DNA of 64,000 nucleotides from Mycolicibacterium sp. CBMA 234 (GTDB taxonomy: Bacteria; Actinomycetota; Actinomycetes; Mycobacteriales; Mycobacteriaceae), in assembly GCF_009729415.1 (NCBI RefSeq), contig NZ_MPKW01000006.1:124001-188000 (forward strand), read 5' to 3'. The position numbers and the translations under genes were made by a program. Below, piece by piece: positions 9,309-17,690 of the stretch. The first letter of the stretch is position 1; the number at the start of each line of letters is the position of its first letter. Under the pieces are notes generated by a model. That model had not been told where the DNA came from and made no database searches. It saw only the letters and a program-made list of their open reading frames with translations.

Positions 9309-10664
9309 ATGGCTAGGGGGCTCACGGCACGACTGGAGGCCAGCGGCCGGCGCTTTCAAACGCGTCGACTGATCCACGCTTTGGTGCGTGGTGACACCGC
9401 AATGGTCGACGAACCTGTTCGTGCGCAATCGATTTCGTATGCGACGGGATGGGGCGCAGGGCTGTCCGCGGTGGCGGTGTGCGCGATCATTGCGATGGCC
9501 TCGCCGTCCGGTGGGCTCGGTGATGCGCAAATCGCGATGGTCCGGGATACCGGCGCTCTGTATGTACGGGTCGGGTCGACGTGGCATCCAGCGCTGAACC
9601 TCGCGTCAGCCCGGCTGGTGGCGCGGTCTGCGGTCAACCCGGTAACGGTCAGTGCTGATGCGATCCGCGCCGCACCCCGGGGGCCGCTGATCGGAATCCC
9701 TGGTGCACCTGCTGAATTGGGGCGCTCTCTGTCGTCGACGTCCTGGATGGTCTGTGACAGCGGTAGGACCGTGCTGGTGACCGGTCAGGACGGTGGTGGG
9801 CTCGAGCGGGCCAGGCCCATTCTTGCGACGGCTGCCGGCGAGCACCGCGCCACCACGTATCTGGTGTACGAGGGCAAGCGCGCTGAGGTCGACCTGCGGG
9901 ATTTGGCTGTGGTGCGGGCATTGCGCATCGACGGCGTCGCGCCTCGTGAGGTGTCGAGGACTTTCCTCGACCTGTTGCCGGAACTGCCCCCGATCACGGC
10001 GCCGGCCATTCCGGGCCTCGGTGCCAAGGGGCCCGGCGGTTTCATCGTCGGGCAGGTCCTGCGCGTGAGTCGGGCCGACACCGCGGAATTTCACGTCGTA
10101 CTGGCGCACGGGCTACAGCGCGTGGGAGACGTTGCGGCCGATGTCATTCGGTTCGCGCATGGCGTGGCTGGTGGCGAGCTGCCTACCGTGGCCCCGTCGG
10201 CCATCACGGCCATGCCCGTCGTCCAGGACCTTGCGGTATCGACCTTCCCGGCGCAGGCCCGCGCGCCGCTGCCGGCCGACGTGCCGGTGTGCGCCCACTG
10301 GAGTGCTGCTGGTGGCATCGCCGATACCGTTGTCCTGCAGGGAAAACCGAGTTGGCCGCCAGGTGAGGTGGCGCTCGCGCAAGCCGATGGTGAGGGTCCC
10401 AATATCGATGCTGTGGCGATCCCGCCTGGACGCTACGCGTACGTGCATGCCACCGGAGTGACCGGCAGCTCTGTCACCGGTCCGTTGTATGTAGTGGGGG
10501 ATCGGGGAGTGCGATACGGCATTCATGACGCCGAGACCGCGAAATATCTTGGGGTCGACGGTGATCCGCAGCCGGCGCCGTGGCCGCTGCTGGCCCGACT
10601 GCCCGCCGGGCCTGAACTCAGCGTGGCCGCGGCTGAGGTGCTCCGGGACGGTCTTACGCCGTAG
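9309..10664 (+). CDS. eccB4: ESX-4 type VII secretion core protein EccB4
   Basis: 451 residues. A short cytosolic N-terminus (MARGLTARLEASGRRFQTRRLIHAL), one membrane helix at about 45-67, then a large periplasmic domain of R-repeats (VRDTGALYVRVGSTWHPALNLASARLV), as in EccB. Two paired cysteines (WMVCD, VCAHWS) fit the family. EccB forms the periplasmic part of the membrane complex with EccC and EccD. It is oriented with eccC4 but separated from the other ESX-4 genes by about 12 kb of accessory DNA; in M. tuberculosis they adjoin. No eccE4 is seen in the window. Confidence 0.93.
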   Translation: MARGLTARLEASGRRFQTRRLIHALVRGDTAMVDEPVRAQSISYATGWGAGLSAVAVCAIIAMASPSGGLGDAQIAMVRDTGALYVRVGSTWHPALNLASARLVARSAVNPVTVSADAIRAAPRGPLIGIPGAPAELGRSLSSTSWMVCDSGRTVLVTGQDGGGLERARPILATAAGEHRATTYLVYEGKRAEVDLRDLAVVRALRIDGVAPREVSRTFLDLLPELPPITAPAIPGLGAKGPGGFIVGQVLRVSRADTAEFHVVLAHGLQRVGDVAADVIRFAHGVAGGELPTVAPSAITAMPVVQDLAVSTFPAQARAPLPADVPVCAHWSAAGGIADTVVLQGKPSWPPGEVALAQADGEGPNIDAVAIPPGRYAYVHATGVTGSSVTGPLYVVGDRGVRYGIHDAETAKYLGVDGDPQPAPWPLLARLPAGPELSVAAAEVLRDGLTP

Positions 10665-11070
10665 GCGTCGGCTGCCGGTGAGGGTTTTGCACCCGGGCCA
10701 ATATTGATGATCCAAACCAGTCGCAGTCGGCGGACCCGGGCCCGCACGCACGAAGCGGCTGATACAGCGAACGCCGTGAGCGGCGCGCGGCAAGGCGGCA
10801 CCAGCCCTTCGCGGCCGAGCGCGCACAAATCTCCCCCGTGAAGACCGGCCGTAAGCCCCCCGGCTCGCATGGTCTTTCACTGAATAGTGCGAACTTTCGC
10901 ATATGCGGAGCGATGCGTCAACCTGTAGCTCAGCGGGAGTATGCGAGCAAACCGGCTATGTCACCTAAGGAATGCCGGCATGTGCTATTCCTAGGTGTTA
11001 GGTGTCGATGGGGAGGGCGCTATGGGGGTACTGATGGCAGGCGCGCTGATTTCGGGTTTGGCGGGGTCGC
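10665..11070. other. Intergenic region eccB4 - crp paralog
   Basis: No convincing gene in about 400 bases. It contains a palindrome TGCGAA-CT-TTCGCA at 10888-10901 and an 11-bp stem with one bulged A (10962-10973 with 10987-10997) just upstream of the Crp-like gene. GTAGCTCAGCGGGAG at 10924-10938 looks like a tRNA D-arm but has no partner arms. This is the left junction of the accessory block inside ESX-4. Confidence 0.5.
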
Positions 11071-11742
11071 ATGAATGAGGCGTTGACACGCGCCAGGATC
11101 TTCGAGGGCCTCAGCCCCGACGTTGTGGCCGCAGCGGTCAGGCAGCTTGAATGGGTGTCGTTTCCTGCTAGGCACAACGTCTTTCGCGCAGGAGACGTCG
11201 GAGAGCGGCTCTACATCATCACCGCCGGCAGAGTGAAAGTCGGTCACACAGCTGAGCGTTCCTCCGGCCTCATCGCCGTCCTGGGGCCGGCCGACATCTT
11301 CGGAGAACTCGCACTGCTCGATCCGTGCCCACGGGCCAGCACCGTCACCACAATCACGGCGGTGCGCGCCGCGGTGATGACTCGCCCCGCACTGCGCGAG
11401 TGGATGAGACAGGAACCCCAAGCTGCCGAGCAGATGCTCCGCGTGCTCGCGCGCCGTCTCCGCCGCACCAACAACATTCTGTGTGATCAGGCATTCAACG
11501 ATGTGGCCGGACGCCTCGCCAAACTATTGCTCGACCTGGCCAACCGATTCGGCGAAACCGACAACGGGACATTGCGTATCGACCATCAACTCAACCAGAC
11601 CGAAATTGCACAGCTCGCCGGTTCCACCCGCGAATCCGCCAACAAGGCTCTGGCTTCATTCGTCGATCGCGGTTGGATTCGCGTGCAGGGCAGGGTGATC
11701 CACATCTGTGACCCGGCGTCCCTGGCTAAACGGGCAAGGTGA
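11071..11742 (+). CDS. Crp/Fnr-family transcriptional regulator (Crp paralog)
   Basis: 223 residues, the same length and layout as mycobacterial Crp (Rv3676). Cyclic-nucleotide-binding domain about 1-125 (FRAGDVGERLYIITAGRVKVG, then GELALLDPCPRASTV at the phosphate-binding cassette). Dimer helix about 125-145 (EQMLRVLARRLRRTNN). Winged helix-turn-helix 150-215 with LNQTEIAQLAGSTRESANKALASF. Strong resemblance suggests duplication of crp, with effector pocket and recognition helix largely kept. It could regulate the neighbouring envelope operon; that is inference. Confidence 0.9.
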   Translation: MNEALTRARIFEGLSPDVVAAAVRQLEWVSFPARHNVFRAGDVGERLYIITAGRVKVGHTAERSSGLIAVLGPADIFGELALLDPCPRASTVTTITAVRAAVMTRPALREWMRQEPQAAEQMLRVLARRLRRTNNILCDQAFNDVAGRLAKLLLDLANRFGETDNGTLRIDHQLNQTEIAQLAGSTRESANKALASFVDRGWIRVQGRVIHICDPASLAKRAR

Positions 11743-12074
11743 GGACCTTGAATGTGGCGAATACGAACATCAACTACCCGCATGGCGATTCGGCCATCGC
11801 GTGATGTCGAGCAGGAGCAACTTCCGGGCGCCAGCAGTGGCGCAGTGGGGCCGTTGGTGCCAGCAGTTGCATCGCTGAACCAGCAATAGTCCCCAAGTAT
11901 GCGATCATGCTGGGCCAGAGGTGTCTGTGTTAGCTCAAAGTCTCATTGCGGTGTCGACAGCTATCCATCACTCTGAGTTGACGCGACGTCAAGTTCGTGG
12001 AATTCTCGGAAATATCAGTTGAAGTGCCGGGCGCGCTGGGGGGCTTGAGCCGAGGACTTCGCAAGGGGTGCTTA
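11743..12074. promoter_or_regulatory. Promoter/leader of a small membrane protein, copy A of a duplicated leader
   Basis: The only clear structure is the right part. A perfect palindrome TTGACG-CGA-CGTCAA lies at 11978-11992. It is followed by GTGGAAT, then GCTGGGGGGCT, GAGCCG and TTCGC before the start at 12075. The same elements in the same order precede the MspA-like gene (13550-13646). The left part (11743-11925) shows no gene. Confidence 0.55.
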
Positions 12075-12239
12075 ATGTTTCGTCGTATGCCGTGGATTGT
12101 TCGGTGTCTTGTTTCAATACCAACGCTGTTCGTTGCCGCCGTCATGGCTACCATCCGTAAATCGAAGCCGGTGGTTGCTGATCGGCGAGTTTCCGAGGAT
12201 CCGCGACCATACTTCATCGACGATCCATGGGTGGATTGA
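12075..12239 (+). CDS. Small single-span membrane protein (54 aa), unknown
   Basis: ATG 12075 preceded by AAGGGG. It encodes MFRRMPWIVRCLVSIPTLFV, continuing through one hydrophobic helix (about 8-27) to a charged tail ending YFIDDPWVD. No family recognised. Support comes from the upstream leader, which is homologous to that of the MspA-like gene downstream, implying that this ORF is expressed under the same control. A real but unassigned small protein is plausible, not proven. Confidence 0.5.
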   Translation: MFRRMPWIVRCLVSIPTLFVAAVMATIRKSKPVVADRRVSEDPRPYFIDDPWVD

Positions 12240-12444
12240 GTCATCGCGTCACTGCCGCGTGGGCGACGACAACAATCGGTCGGCCGCCTAAAGAGCGGCA
12301 ACTGATCGCCTGGTGTGTGTGCTGCGGTGCACTTCGTATGCCGCCGAGAACGTTTCACTGAATGTGGCGGGCCGATTCAGTTCGGATCGAAGTCCACCTG
12401 AGGATGCAGCTGCCAGACGTTGGCGGTGGAAAGAGGAACTTCCT

Positions 12445-12966
12445 GTGCGAACGACAACGAACACGCTGCTATGCGAGACCATGATCGCACCCGATGGCGG
12501 CATCGTTGTCATCGAAGATGTTGGCGCGAGCGCTATTTCAGGCACCTACGTGCACGCCGACATCGACCCCGGCCCTGAGACCGTGCATCGGGCACTGTGG
12601 GTGTACACCATGAGCGTCCACGAGTGCGACGTCATCGGTAGGCGGGTGCGGGTACGCGTGTTCTCTGGCTCGGATACCAACGGACTCGGCGCGCTCGCCT
12701 TTGACGGCCATCTCAACATCGCCAGCGGACTCCTGGCCATCGGCGATCGCCGTGACCCCGACCGCCGATTACTGCTCGGCCCACCGTCAGTACTTCGTGT
12801 CAGCGTGTTCGTGGACGACGACATCGACGCCATTTGTTTCGACGACTCCGGCGTCAGCTACCCACCGTCAGGTCCCAGTGGGATCACCTTGCTGCTGCAC
12901 GCAGATAGCTGGCTTGCCTACGCGATGGACACCACGGGACGGCGGCGGAGCCGCACGTTGTGGTAG
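12445..12966 (+). CDS. Hypothetical protein, 173 aa
   Basis: GTG start with AAAGAGGA 7 bases upstream. The product is soluble and rich in beta-forming residues and Asp (VVIEDVGASAISGTYVHADI, VFVDDDIDAICFDD), with no signal peptide, membrane helix or lipobox. No family recognised. It lies between the small membrane protein and the MspA-like operon and may belong to the same acquired block. The coding reading is supported by length, RBS and codon-like composition only. Confidence 0.6.
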   Translation: MRTTTNTLLCETMIAPDGGIVVIEDVGASAISGTYVHADIDPGPETVHRALWVYTMSVHECDVIGRRVRVRVFSGSDTNGLGALAFDGHLNIASGLLAIGDRRDPDRRLLLGPPSVLRVSVFVDDDIDAICFDDSGVSYPPSGPSGITLLLHADSWLAYAMDTTGRRRSRTLW

Positions 12967-13277
12967 CGGGAGGTACGGCCCGCGACGTCGGATGCACTGC
13001 AGGGCAATGAGTCTGGTCTGACTGACCCGCAGGCGACGTCTCATCACTCGCATCACCCACACGGCCGCTGATGTAGGTGCCTTCATCTCGAGAGCCGCGG
13101 CAATAGGTGGAGTATTCGTCCAAGGCTCAGGCATACGCGCATCAGCCGGTTTCATTGTGTTCTAGATCACCGTTGGGTGGCGTTCGGTTCGGCATCAATT
13201 CGCCGACTACATCTTGCAGAACAGTTCGCCGTCGCCCGCAGGGTGGCGGAGAACCGGTGTGTACAAGGGGGATTCAG
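12967..13277. other. Intergenic region, no recognised gene
   Basis: About 310 bases between the hypothetical gene and the next small ORF. No convincing coding frame, RNA gene or mobile-element end was found on either strand. Confidence 0.4.
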
Positions 13278-13499
13278 GTGGGGGGTTTGTTTCCGGGTGA
13301 CCGGCTGTTGTGGATTCGCAGCCAGTGGCGGCGGGCGGCAGTGGCTGCGATGGCCGTCGCAGCGCTCACGACGTGCGGGATGTACTGGCTAGCCGGCGTC
13401 GATGGACCGCGCAATGGCATGAGCCGACCGGTACAACGAGGGGTTACCGGTCGGCTCATTCAATCCCCGGCCGACCTGGTTACCAACGCGTTTGGGTAG
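13278..13499 (+). CDS. Doubtful small membrane ORF (73 aa)
   Basis: A GTG start after AAGGGGGATTCAG would give a 73-residue protein with one hydrophobic helix (RRAAVAAMAVAALTTCGMYWLAG in two pieces, about residues 19-41). A perfect 15-bp inverted repeat lies inside its 3' half, which would be unusual for a translated region and looks more like a terminator. Treat as tentative. Confidence 0.3.
   Translation: MGGLFPGDRLLWIRSQWRRAAVAAMAVAALTTCGMYWLAGVDGPRNGMSRPVQRGVTGRLIQSPADLVTNAFG
13419..13459. terminator. Perfect 15-bp inverted repeat, terminator-like
   Basis: ATGAGCCGACCGGTA (13419-13433) pairs with TACCGGTCGGCTCAT (13445-13459) around an 11-nt loop. No U-run follows, but the stem is among the strongest in the window. 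It separates the left hypotheticals from the MspA-like operon. Confidence 0.6.
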
Positions 13500-13549
13500 C
13501 GCAGTAGGTGACATTCCGTGTTAGCTGCGGGACCTTCGGAGTGCTCGTG

Positions 13550-13646
13550 TTGACGCGCGTCGATATGTATGGGAATGTTCGCGATGTAAGCGAAATCTGA
13601 TGGCAGCTGGGGGGCTGAGCCGGATTTCGCGGGGGAGGATCACTTC
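13550..13646 (+). promoter_or_regulatory. Promoter/leader of the MspA-like operon, copy B of a duplicated leader
   Basis: TTGACG-CG-CGTCGA at 13550-13563, then ATGGGAAT, TTCGCGATG, GCTGGGGGGCT, GAGCCG, TTTCGC and a strong GGGGGAGGA ribosome binding site before ATG 13647. It aligns along its length with 11978-12074 ahead of the 54-aa membrane protein. The shared near-palindrome is a candidate operator. Confidence 0.55.
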
Positions 13647-14387
13647 ATGGATGGCAGTCGTGGGACTGTTCGACCGTTGCGTAGCGGATTAATGATGTTC
13701 GCTGTGGTCGCAACATCATGTACGTTTGCGGCGCCGTTCGCGGTGGCTGATCCGCAGCCAATGCCCGATCGCTGGACCCAATTCGTCACCGACGACGGAT
13801 GGGTGGTGGACGTGAACACCACAAACGAGGTCATCGATCACATCGACAATCTCGCCGGCGCGTCCAACTCCTGGCAGGCGAGGGTCACGTTGCGTTCGGA
13901 AGCGCGCATCACCGGTACCGGCGGCTCCCCGATCCAGGACGCTCAACTCGAGTCCGGCTACTTCGTGGGATGTCGCACCGACTCCTCACCTGGTGTGGAG
14001 GTTGGCGGCGATATCGGCATCACCCCGTATCAGCAGATCAACGGGCAGGTTTACGGCGGCGGGTACGGGCAGGGTCAGGGCGGCGCCGGGGGCGGCGGTG
14101 GTGGTGGCGGCGGATTCGCCGGGGCATCGGCCGGTGCGACCCTCGGGGTGCAGGAGCATCTCGGCGGCTACATCCGGGTGTTGCTCAAACCTGGTGGGCT
14201 GGCGCAAGTTCCGATGGACCGGATCAGTCTGCGGACCATGCACGCGGTGTCGAACCTGCGTGAGCAGAACATCGAAGCCGATGGCTGCGGTGGGCAAGTC
14301 AAAATCCAGTCGTACACCACGATCCGGGTGCGCACCGATAACGGGAACGACACCCAAACCCTCTACGGCGAGCCGAAGGACTTGTGA
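13647..14387 (+). CDS. MspA-family porin-like secreted protein
   Basis: 246 residues: signal peptide (about 1-35, ending FAVADPQP), then an MspA-superfamily body. Features shared with MspA are WVVDVNTTNEVIDHI-type N-terminal strands, the LESGYFVGC strand, a Gly-rich loop (about 133-155, nine consecutive Gly within it), LKPGG, and the C-terminal TTIRVRTDNG to TLYGEP end. Two cysteines (VGC, ADGCGG) are absent from classical MspA and may form a disulfide. Probably outer-membrane or periplasmic. First gene of an operon; its stop overlaps the next start by GTGA. Confidence 0.75.
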   Translation: MDGSRGTVRPLRSGLMMFAVVATSCTFAAPFAVADPQPMPDRWTQFVTDDGWVVDVNTTNEVIDHIDNLAGASNSWQARVTLRSEARITGTGGSPIQDAQLESGYFVGCRTDSSPGVEVGGDIGITPYQQINGQVYGGGYGQGQGGAGGGGGGGGGFAGASAGATLGVQEHLGGYIRVLLKPGGLAQVPMDRISLRTMHAVSNLREQNIEADGCGGQVKIQSYTTIRVRTDNGNDTQTLYGEPKDL

Positions 14388-15643
14388 TCGTGGCACACAC
14401 ATGGCGTTCAGGACACCATCGTTCGGGACATTCGCTGAGCCCCGCTCGTCGACGGGTTGCGGTTATCGCGGCGGTGTTCCTGGTGATGAGCGGCGGCGGT
14501 GGTGTCGTCAATGGTGCCGGCATCGCCGGCGCAGACCCCGCGGCACCGGCACCTCCCCCAGCACTCCCGGTGCCGGTGCCGCGGCCCATGCCGGAGGATC
14601 CGGCTCGGGTGAATCCGATTGGTGGAGCGCGGGTTTCGTCCACCACTCCGCAAGGGGAAACCGCCGGCATGGAACGGCCGCTGGCCGCCCAAGGCGAGCG
14701 AGGGGCTGTAACAGTGCCGATGTGGGCCAAAGATGGCATCTTCGTGCCCACCGCCCATCCGAACCGGCAAATAGCAATCCATCTGCCCGGGGAACTCGGC
14801 CTGGGTCCGGCGGCCTGGACCGGTGACGGTGGCGCGATCTACGGGTCGAATGACGTTGACTACCAGGTGATTCCGTTCGCCGGCGGTGGCGTCGACATCA
14901 CCATCACCCGTAAGACGGTGTTCTCCGGCAGCACCTACCCGGTCGGAGTGAAACTGCCGGCGGCGACCCACCTACGGCAAGGTGTCAATACCGTGTTGGT
15001 GGAAACCGATGCGGGGCCGGGTAATCCGGCGCGGGTGATCGGCACGTTCAGCATCCCTTCTGCGTTTGACGCCAACCACACCGCGTTATCCGTCACGCCG
15101 ACTTTGGGGCCGGGGTTCCCACCCGGGCAATCCAACTTGACCATCGATCTGGGCCCAGCCAATATCTTCGCGTTCCCGGTGACCATCGCGCTGTCCTACC
15201 GGGCCTCAGACATCCCGACCACCGGCGCCCTATCGCCGGACTGGGCTGGTCTGCCACCGGGCACCCGCGCGCCGATCGAAGTGATCCCGAAGCCGGCGAA
15301 CTATGTCACCGACCCCACCGGGGCCCACCGCCCCGACGGTGTTGAGCCGGCACTGTATGCACAGCGGCACACCGGGAACTGCCAGGGCGGACCCAATCAA
15401 TACACCAGCGGCGATGGCCGGGCCGCTGACTTCGTCGCCTCATGCCAAACCCAACAGCTGTGTCTGGCAGGCACTCCCGCACGCACCAGCGTGGATTCCT
15501 GCAACGACCGTTTGTTGGCCAACATGTCCGCCCAATGCGTCGTCGTCTTCGGATCCACCGGCGACGACTACGACGCCTGCATCCGCATCGCCTCCGACGA
15601 AGTTGCCTGGGTCAAAGCCAACATGGCCGGAGGGCCCGAATGA
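14384..15643 (+). CDS. Secreted protein with PLA2-like Cys-rich C-terminus, catalytic His-Asp replaced
   Basis: 419 residues. A hydrophobic signal segment (about 24-50) precedes a Pro-rich stretch and a beta-rich middle domain (about 90-290). A C-terminal Cys-rich domain (about 325-410) follows. Its spacing, FVASC-QTQQLC then DSCNDRLLANMSAQC, matches the bacterial phospholipase A2 pattern (CxxHDxCY ... DxxFxxDMxxxC), but Gln-Gln stands in place of His-Asp. This suggests a non-catalytic PLA2-like fold; that is inference from motif spacing. Translationally coupled to the MspA-like gene (4-base overlap). Confidence 0.55.
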   Translation: MIVAHTWRSGHHRSGHSLSPARRRVAVIAAVFLVMSGGGGVVNGAGIAGADPAAPAPPPALPVPVPRPMPEDPARVNPIGGARVSSTTPQGETAGMERPLAAQGERGAVTVPMWAKDGIFVPTAHPNRQIAIHLPGELGLGPAAWTGDGGAIYGSNDVDYQVIPFAGGGVDITITRKTVFSGSTYPVGVKLPAATHLRQGVNTVLVETDAGPGNPARVIGTFSIPSAFDANHTALSVTPTLGPGFPPGQSNLTIDLGPANIFAFPVTIALSYRASDIPTTGALSPDWAGLPPGTRAPIEVIPKPANYVTDPTGAHRPDGVEPALYAQRHTGNCQGGPNQYTSGDGRAADFVASCQTQQLCLAGTPARTSVDSCNDRLLANMSAQCVVVFGSTGDDYDACIRIASDEVAWVKANMAGGPE

Positions 15644-15704
15644 CCACCCGTGTCCCGTCAGCGATCGGTAATCGGAAACCTGTGACTGCGATGGAGTTTC
15701 ATCC

Positions 15705-16709
15705 ATGACACCGATGAAGCCCAAAGCTAAGCAACTATCAAAGCGATCTCGACGGCTCCTCGCCGTGGTGGCGATCCTTGCGGTGCTCGTCGCCGGCGTC
15801 GTGGTGATCGACCGAGACCACTCCGGCAGGGTGGGCCTATCGGCGTTGCCCGGTGCCACTGGTCAACCACCCACTGGTCCCACCGGTGGAGCCGGTTCCG
15901 GCGGCGGCATGGGTGGTCCGCCGTTTCCGATGCAGCCTCCCGGAATGCCCGATGGCCCTAGCGCGTACAACAGCGGCTCGTACCCGGCGCCCGACCAGGG
16001 CAACGGGGTCTCCATATACAACAGTGGTGCCCCCCAAAGTCCGGGAAGCCAAGGCGGCTACCAGCAGGGCCAGACCAACCCAGAACAATTACAGCCAGCC
16101 AACGGCAGCCAGCCGCCTAATTACGACGCTCCTCTACAAACCGCGGCACAGCCGTCGGTTGCGCCGTCACCCGCACCGCACAGCGCTGCACCGCAGCAGC
16201 CGCAGCCCAGCCAGGCACAACAGCAGCCTACTGAGCAGCCACAGCAACAACCGAACAACCAACAGCTGAACCAGAAGCAGCAACAGTGCCAGGCCGCGAT
16301 GAGCGAACTAGGAAACGTCGCTGCCGCTGCTCCTGTCGTCATCGGCGGTGGTGGACGAAGCATCCATTTCAAGCTCGACCCCGCACCCCCGCCTTCACCG
16401 TCGTGCCCGGGTGGCTGCCCGACTACTGCGCAACCACAACCTGCGCCGAGTCAACCACCCGCGACATTGACTCCTCAGCAACTCCAGCAGGCACAGCAAG
16501 ATGCGTACAAGCAGGGGCTACACGATGCAACGAAATGCGATGGCTTCACCAAGTTCGAAAACATTTCTGGCCTGGTCGTTAGCAGCTTCGGCGTTGTTGC
16601 CTCGGTTGCAGGAGCGCCATTTTCCGGTGGGTGGTCCTTAGTCGGAATCCCTCCGGCATTCACAGGGATGATGGCTACATGGGACAATTTACGAAAGTGC
16701 TCAAACTAA
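15705..16709 (+). CDS. Membrane-anchored Pro/Gln-rich exported protein, unknown
   Basis: 334 residues. A basic N-terminus and one helix (about 18-36) act as a signal anchor. A long low-complexity segment follows, first Gly/Pro/Ser-rich with two YNSG repeats, then Gln/Pro-rich (about 120-200). The C-terminal domain has four further cysteines and a hydrophobic Gly/Val-rich stretch (SGLVVSSFGVVASVAGAPF). No family recognised. The disordered region could span the periplasm or cell wall. Third gene of the operon, 61 bases after the PLA2-like gene. Confidence 0.6.
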   Translation: MTPMKPKAKQLSKRSRRLLAVVAILAVLVAGVVVIDRDHSGRVGLSALPGATGQPPTGPTGGAGSGGGMGGPPFPMQPPGMPDGPSAYNSGSYPAPDQGNGVSIYNSGAPQSPGSQGGYQQGQTNPEQLQPANGSQPPNYDAPLQTAAQPSVAPSPAPHSAAPQQPQPSQAQQQPTEQPQQQPNNQQLNQKQQQCQAAMSELGNVAAAAPVVIGGGGRSIHFKLDPAPPPSPSCPGGCPTTAQPQPAPSQPPATLTPQQLQQAQQDAYKQGLHDATKCDGFTKFENISGLVVSSFGVVASVAGAPFSGGWSLVGIPPAFTGMMATWDNLRKCSN

Positions 16710-16718
16710 GGACTAAAC

Positions 16719-16991
16719 ATGCTTGCCAACTACCTTCTAATTATTCCGGCAACAGCTTTCATACTCGGCATTGCATACGTTATTTGGCATTACCGAACAG
16801 GGCAGAACCCTCCACAAAAAAGGGGTATGCTGGCCTGGTCTATTGCCAACGTGGTTCTGGGCGTTTGCTTCGTGGCTATGGCCGCATTCGTCGACTTCAG
16901 CGAGCCCTACAAAACTATCTTGATACTGCTATCGCCATCCAATTTTTGGGTTGCTTTCGTATTTTATCGACGCGCGAGCGCAATGAAATGA
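16719..16991 (+). CDS. Small membrane protein (90 aa, three helices), unknown
   Basis: ATG nine bases after the preceding stop. Three hydrophobic helices at about 3-24, 37-60 and 65-82 with short loops (HYRTGQNPPQKRG between 1 and 2). No family recognised. Codon usage is more AT-rich than in most of the window. Its stop overlaps the next start (ATGA), so the two are translationally coupled. Confidence 0.65.
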   Translation: MLANYLLIIPATAFILGIAYVIWHYRTGQNPPQKRGMLAWSIANVVLGVCFVAMAAFVDFSEPYKTILILLSPSNFWVAFVFYRRASAMK

Positions 16992-17560
16992 AGATTGCTA
17001 GATGTGTTGTAGCTTTGGCTATCGCTGTGCTAGCGGCGGCGTGCTCGCAATCGGAGGAAGGTGGTCCGGGTCGGCCGGATCCATCGGGGTCGCAGAGTGC
17101 CGCCCAGGATTTCGATCAAGTTCCCGGTCAGTTTCCGCCGCAGGCAGCGGGGATTCCTGGCGCTTCTATCGCGCCGGTGGGTGCGTGTGTGAGTTTCGAC
17201 GGGCCGAGCACGAATGCGACGCTAAAACTTGTTGATTGCGGTTCGTCAACTAATGGCTACAAGGTGATCCAGCGGGTAGCAACACCGAAGGAATGCCCCT
17301 CGGATGTGGCGCAAAAGTTCTACATGAATCCGGACGAGGGACAATTCACAGCTTGCTTGGATTATGCGTGGAATGCGCGAGATTGCTTAAGTATCGGGCA
17401 GGTGACGGCAGTTCGGGTAGCGTGCGACGATGTCAACGCTCCCAATAGGCAGAAGCCTTTGAGGATCATTCCCAGTTCTACAGACATTTCTGGTTGCCCT
17501 ACTGGTGGATTTTCGCATCCGGTGCGGCGGTTCACGGTGTGCACCCAGACGATGCACTAA
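16988..17560 (+). CDS. LppU-like lipoprotein
   Basis: 190 residues. Signal peptide with a lipobox ending LAAAC (lipidated Cys at about 19). A Pro/Ser-rich linker, then a Cys-rich domain resembling mycobacterial LppU: VGACVSF, KLVDCGS..GYKVIQ, a CPSDV motif, ACLDYAW, DCLS, VACDDV, and a final C. These pairs probably form disulfides outside the membrane. LppU function is unknown. It starts inside the stop of the small membrane protein. Confidence 0.65.
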   Translation: MKIARCVVALAIAVLAAACSQSEEGGPGRPDPSGSQSAAQDFDQVPGQFPPQAAGIPGASIAPVGACVSFDGPSTNATLKLVDCGSSTNGYKVIQRVATPKECPSDVAQKFYMNPDEGQFTACLDYAWNARDCLSIGQVTAVRVACDDVNAPNRQKPLRIIPSSTDISGCPTGGFSHPVRRFTVCTQTMH

Positions 17561-17690
17561 TACCCGGTCTTTGTTGTGGGGAGAGCGTTTTCTGCTGCGG
17601 AGCGGCCCGCACCATATATCTCTGGGCACAGAACCCCGCAAGAGGTTCGTAGTGGTCACACTCTAAATACTCCTGTTGGTCGGCTGCCTG

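Noticed and set aside
10654..10902. Open frame of 82 codons on the minus strand after eccB4
   Set aside because: Arg/Pro/Ser-rich with no ribosome binding site or family resemblance; it looks like a shadow of high-GC sequence.
10924..10938. GTAGCTCAGCGGGAG, resembling a tRNA D-arm
   Set aside because: No matching acceptor stem, anticodon arm or T-arm (GTTCGA) follows within tRNA distance.
12868..13155. Minus-strand frame of 95 codons
   Set aside because: It overlaps the end of the plus-strand hypothetical gene, has no start signal and no family resemblance.
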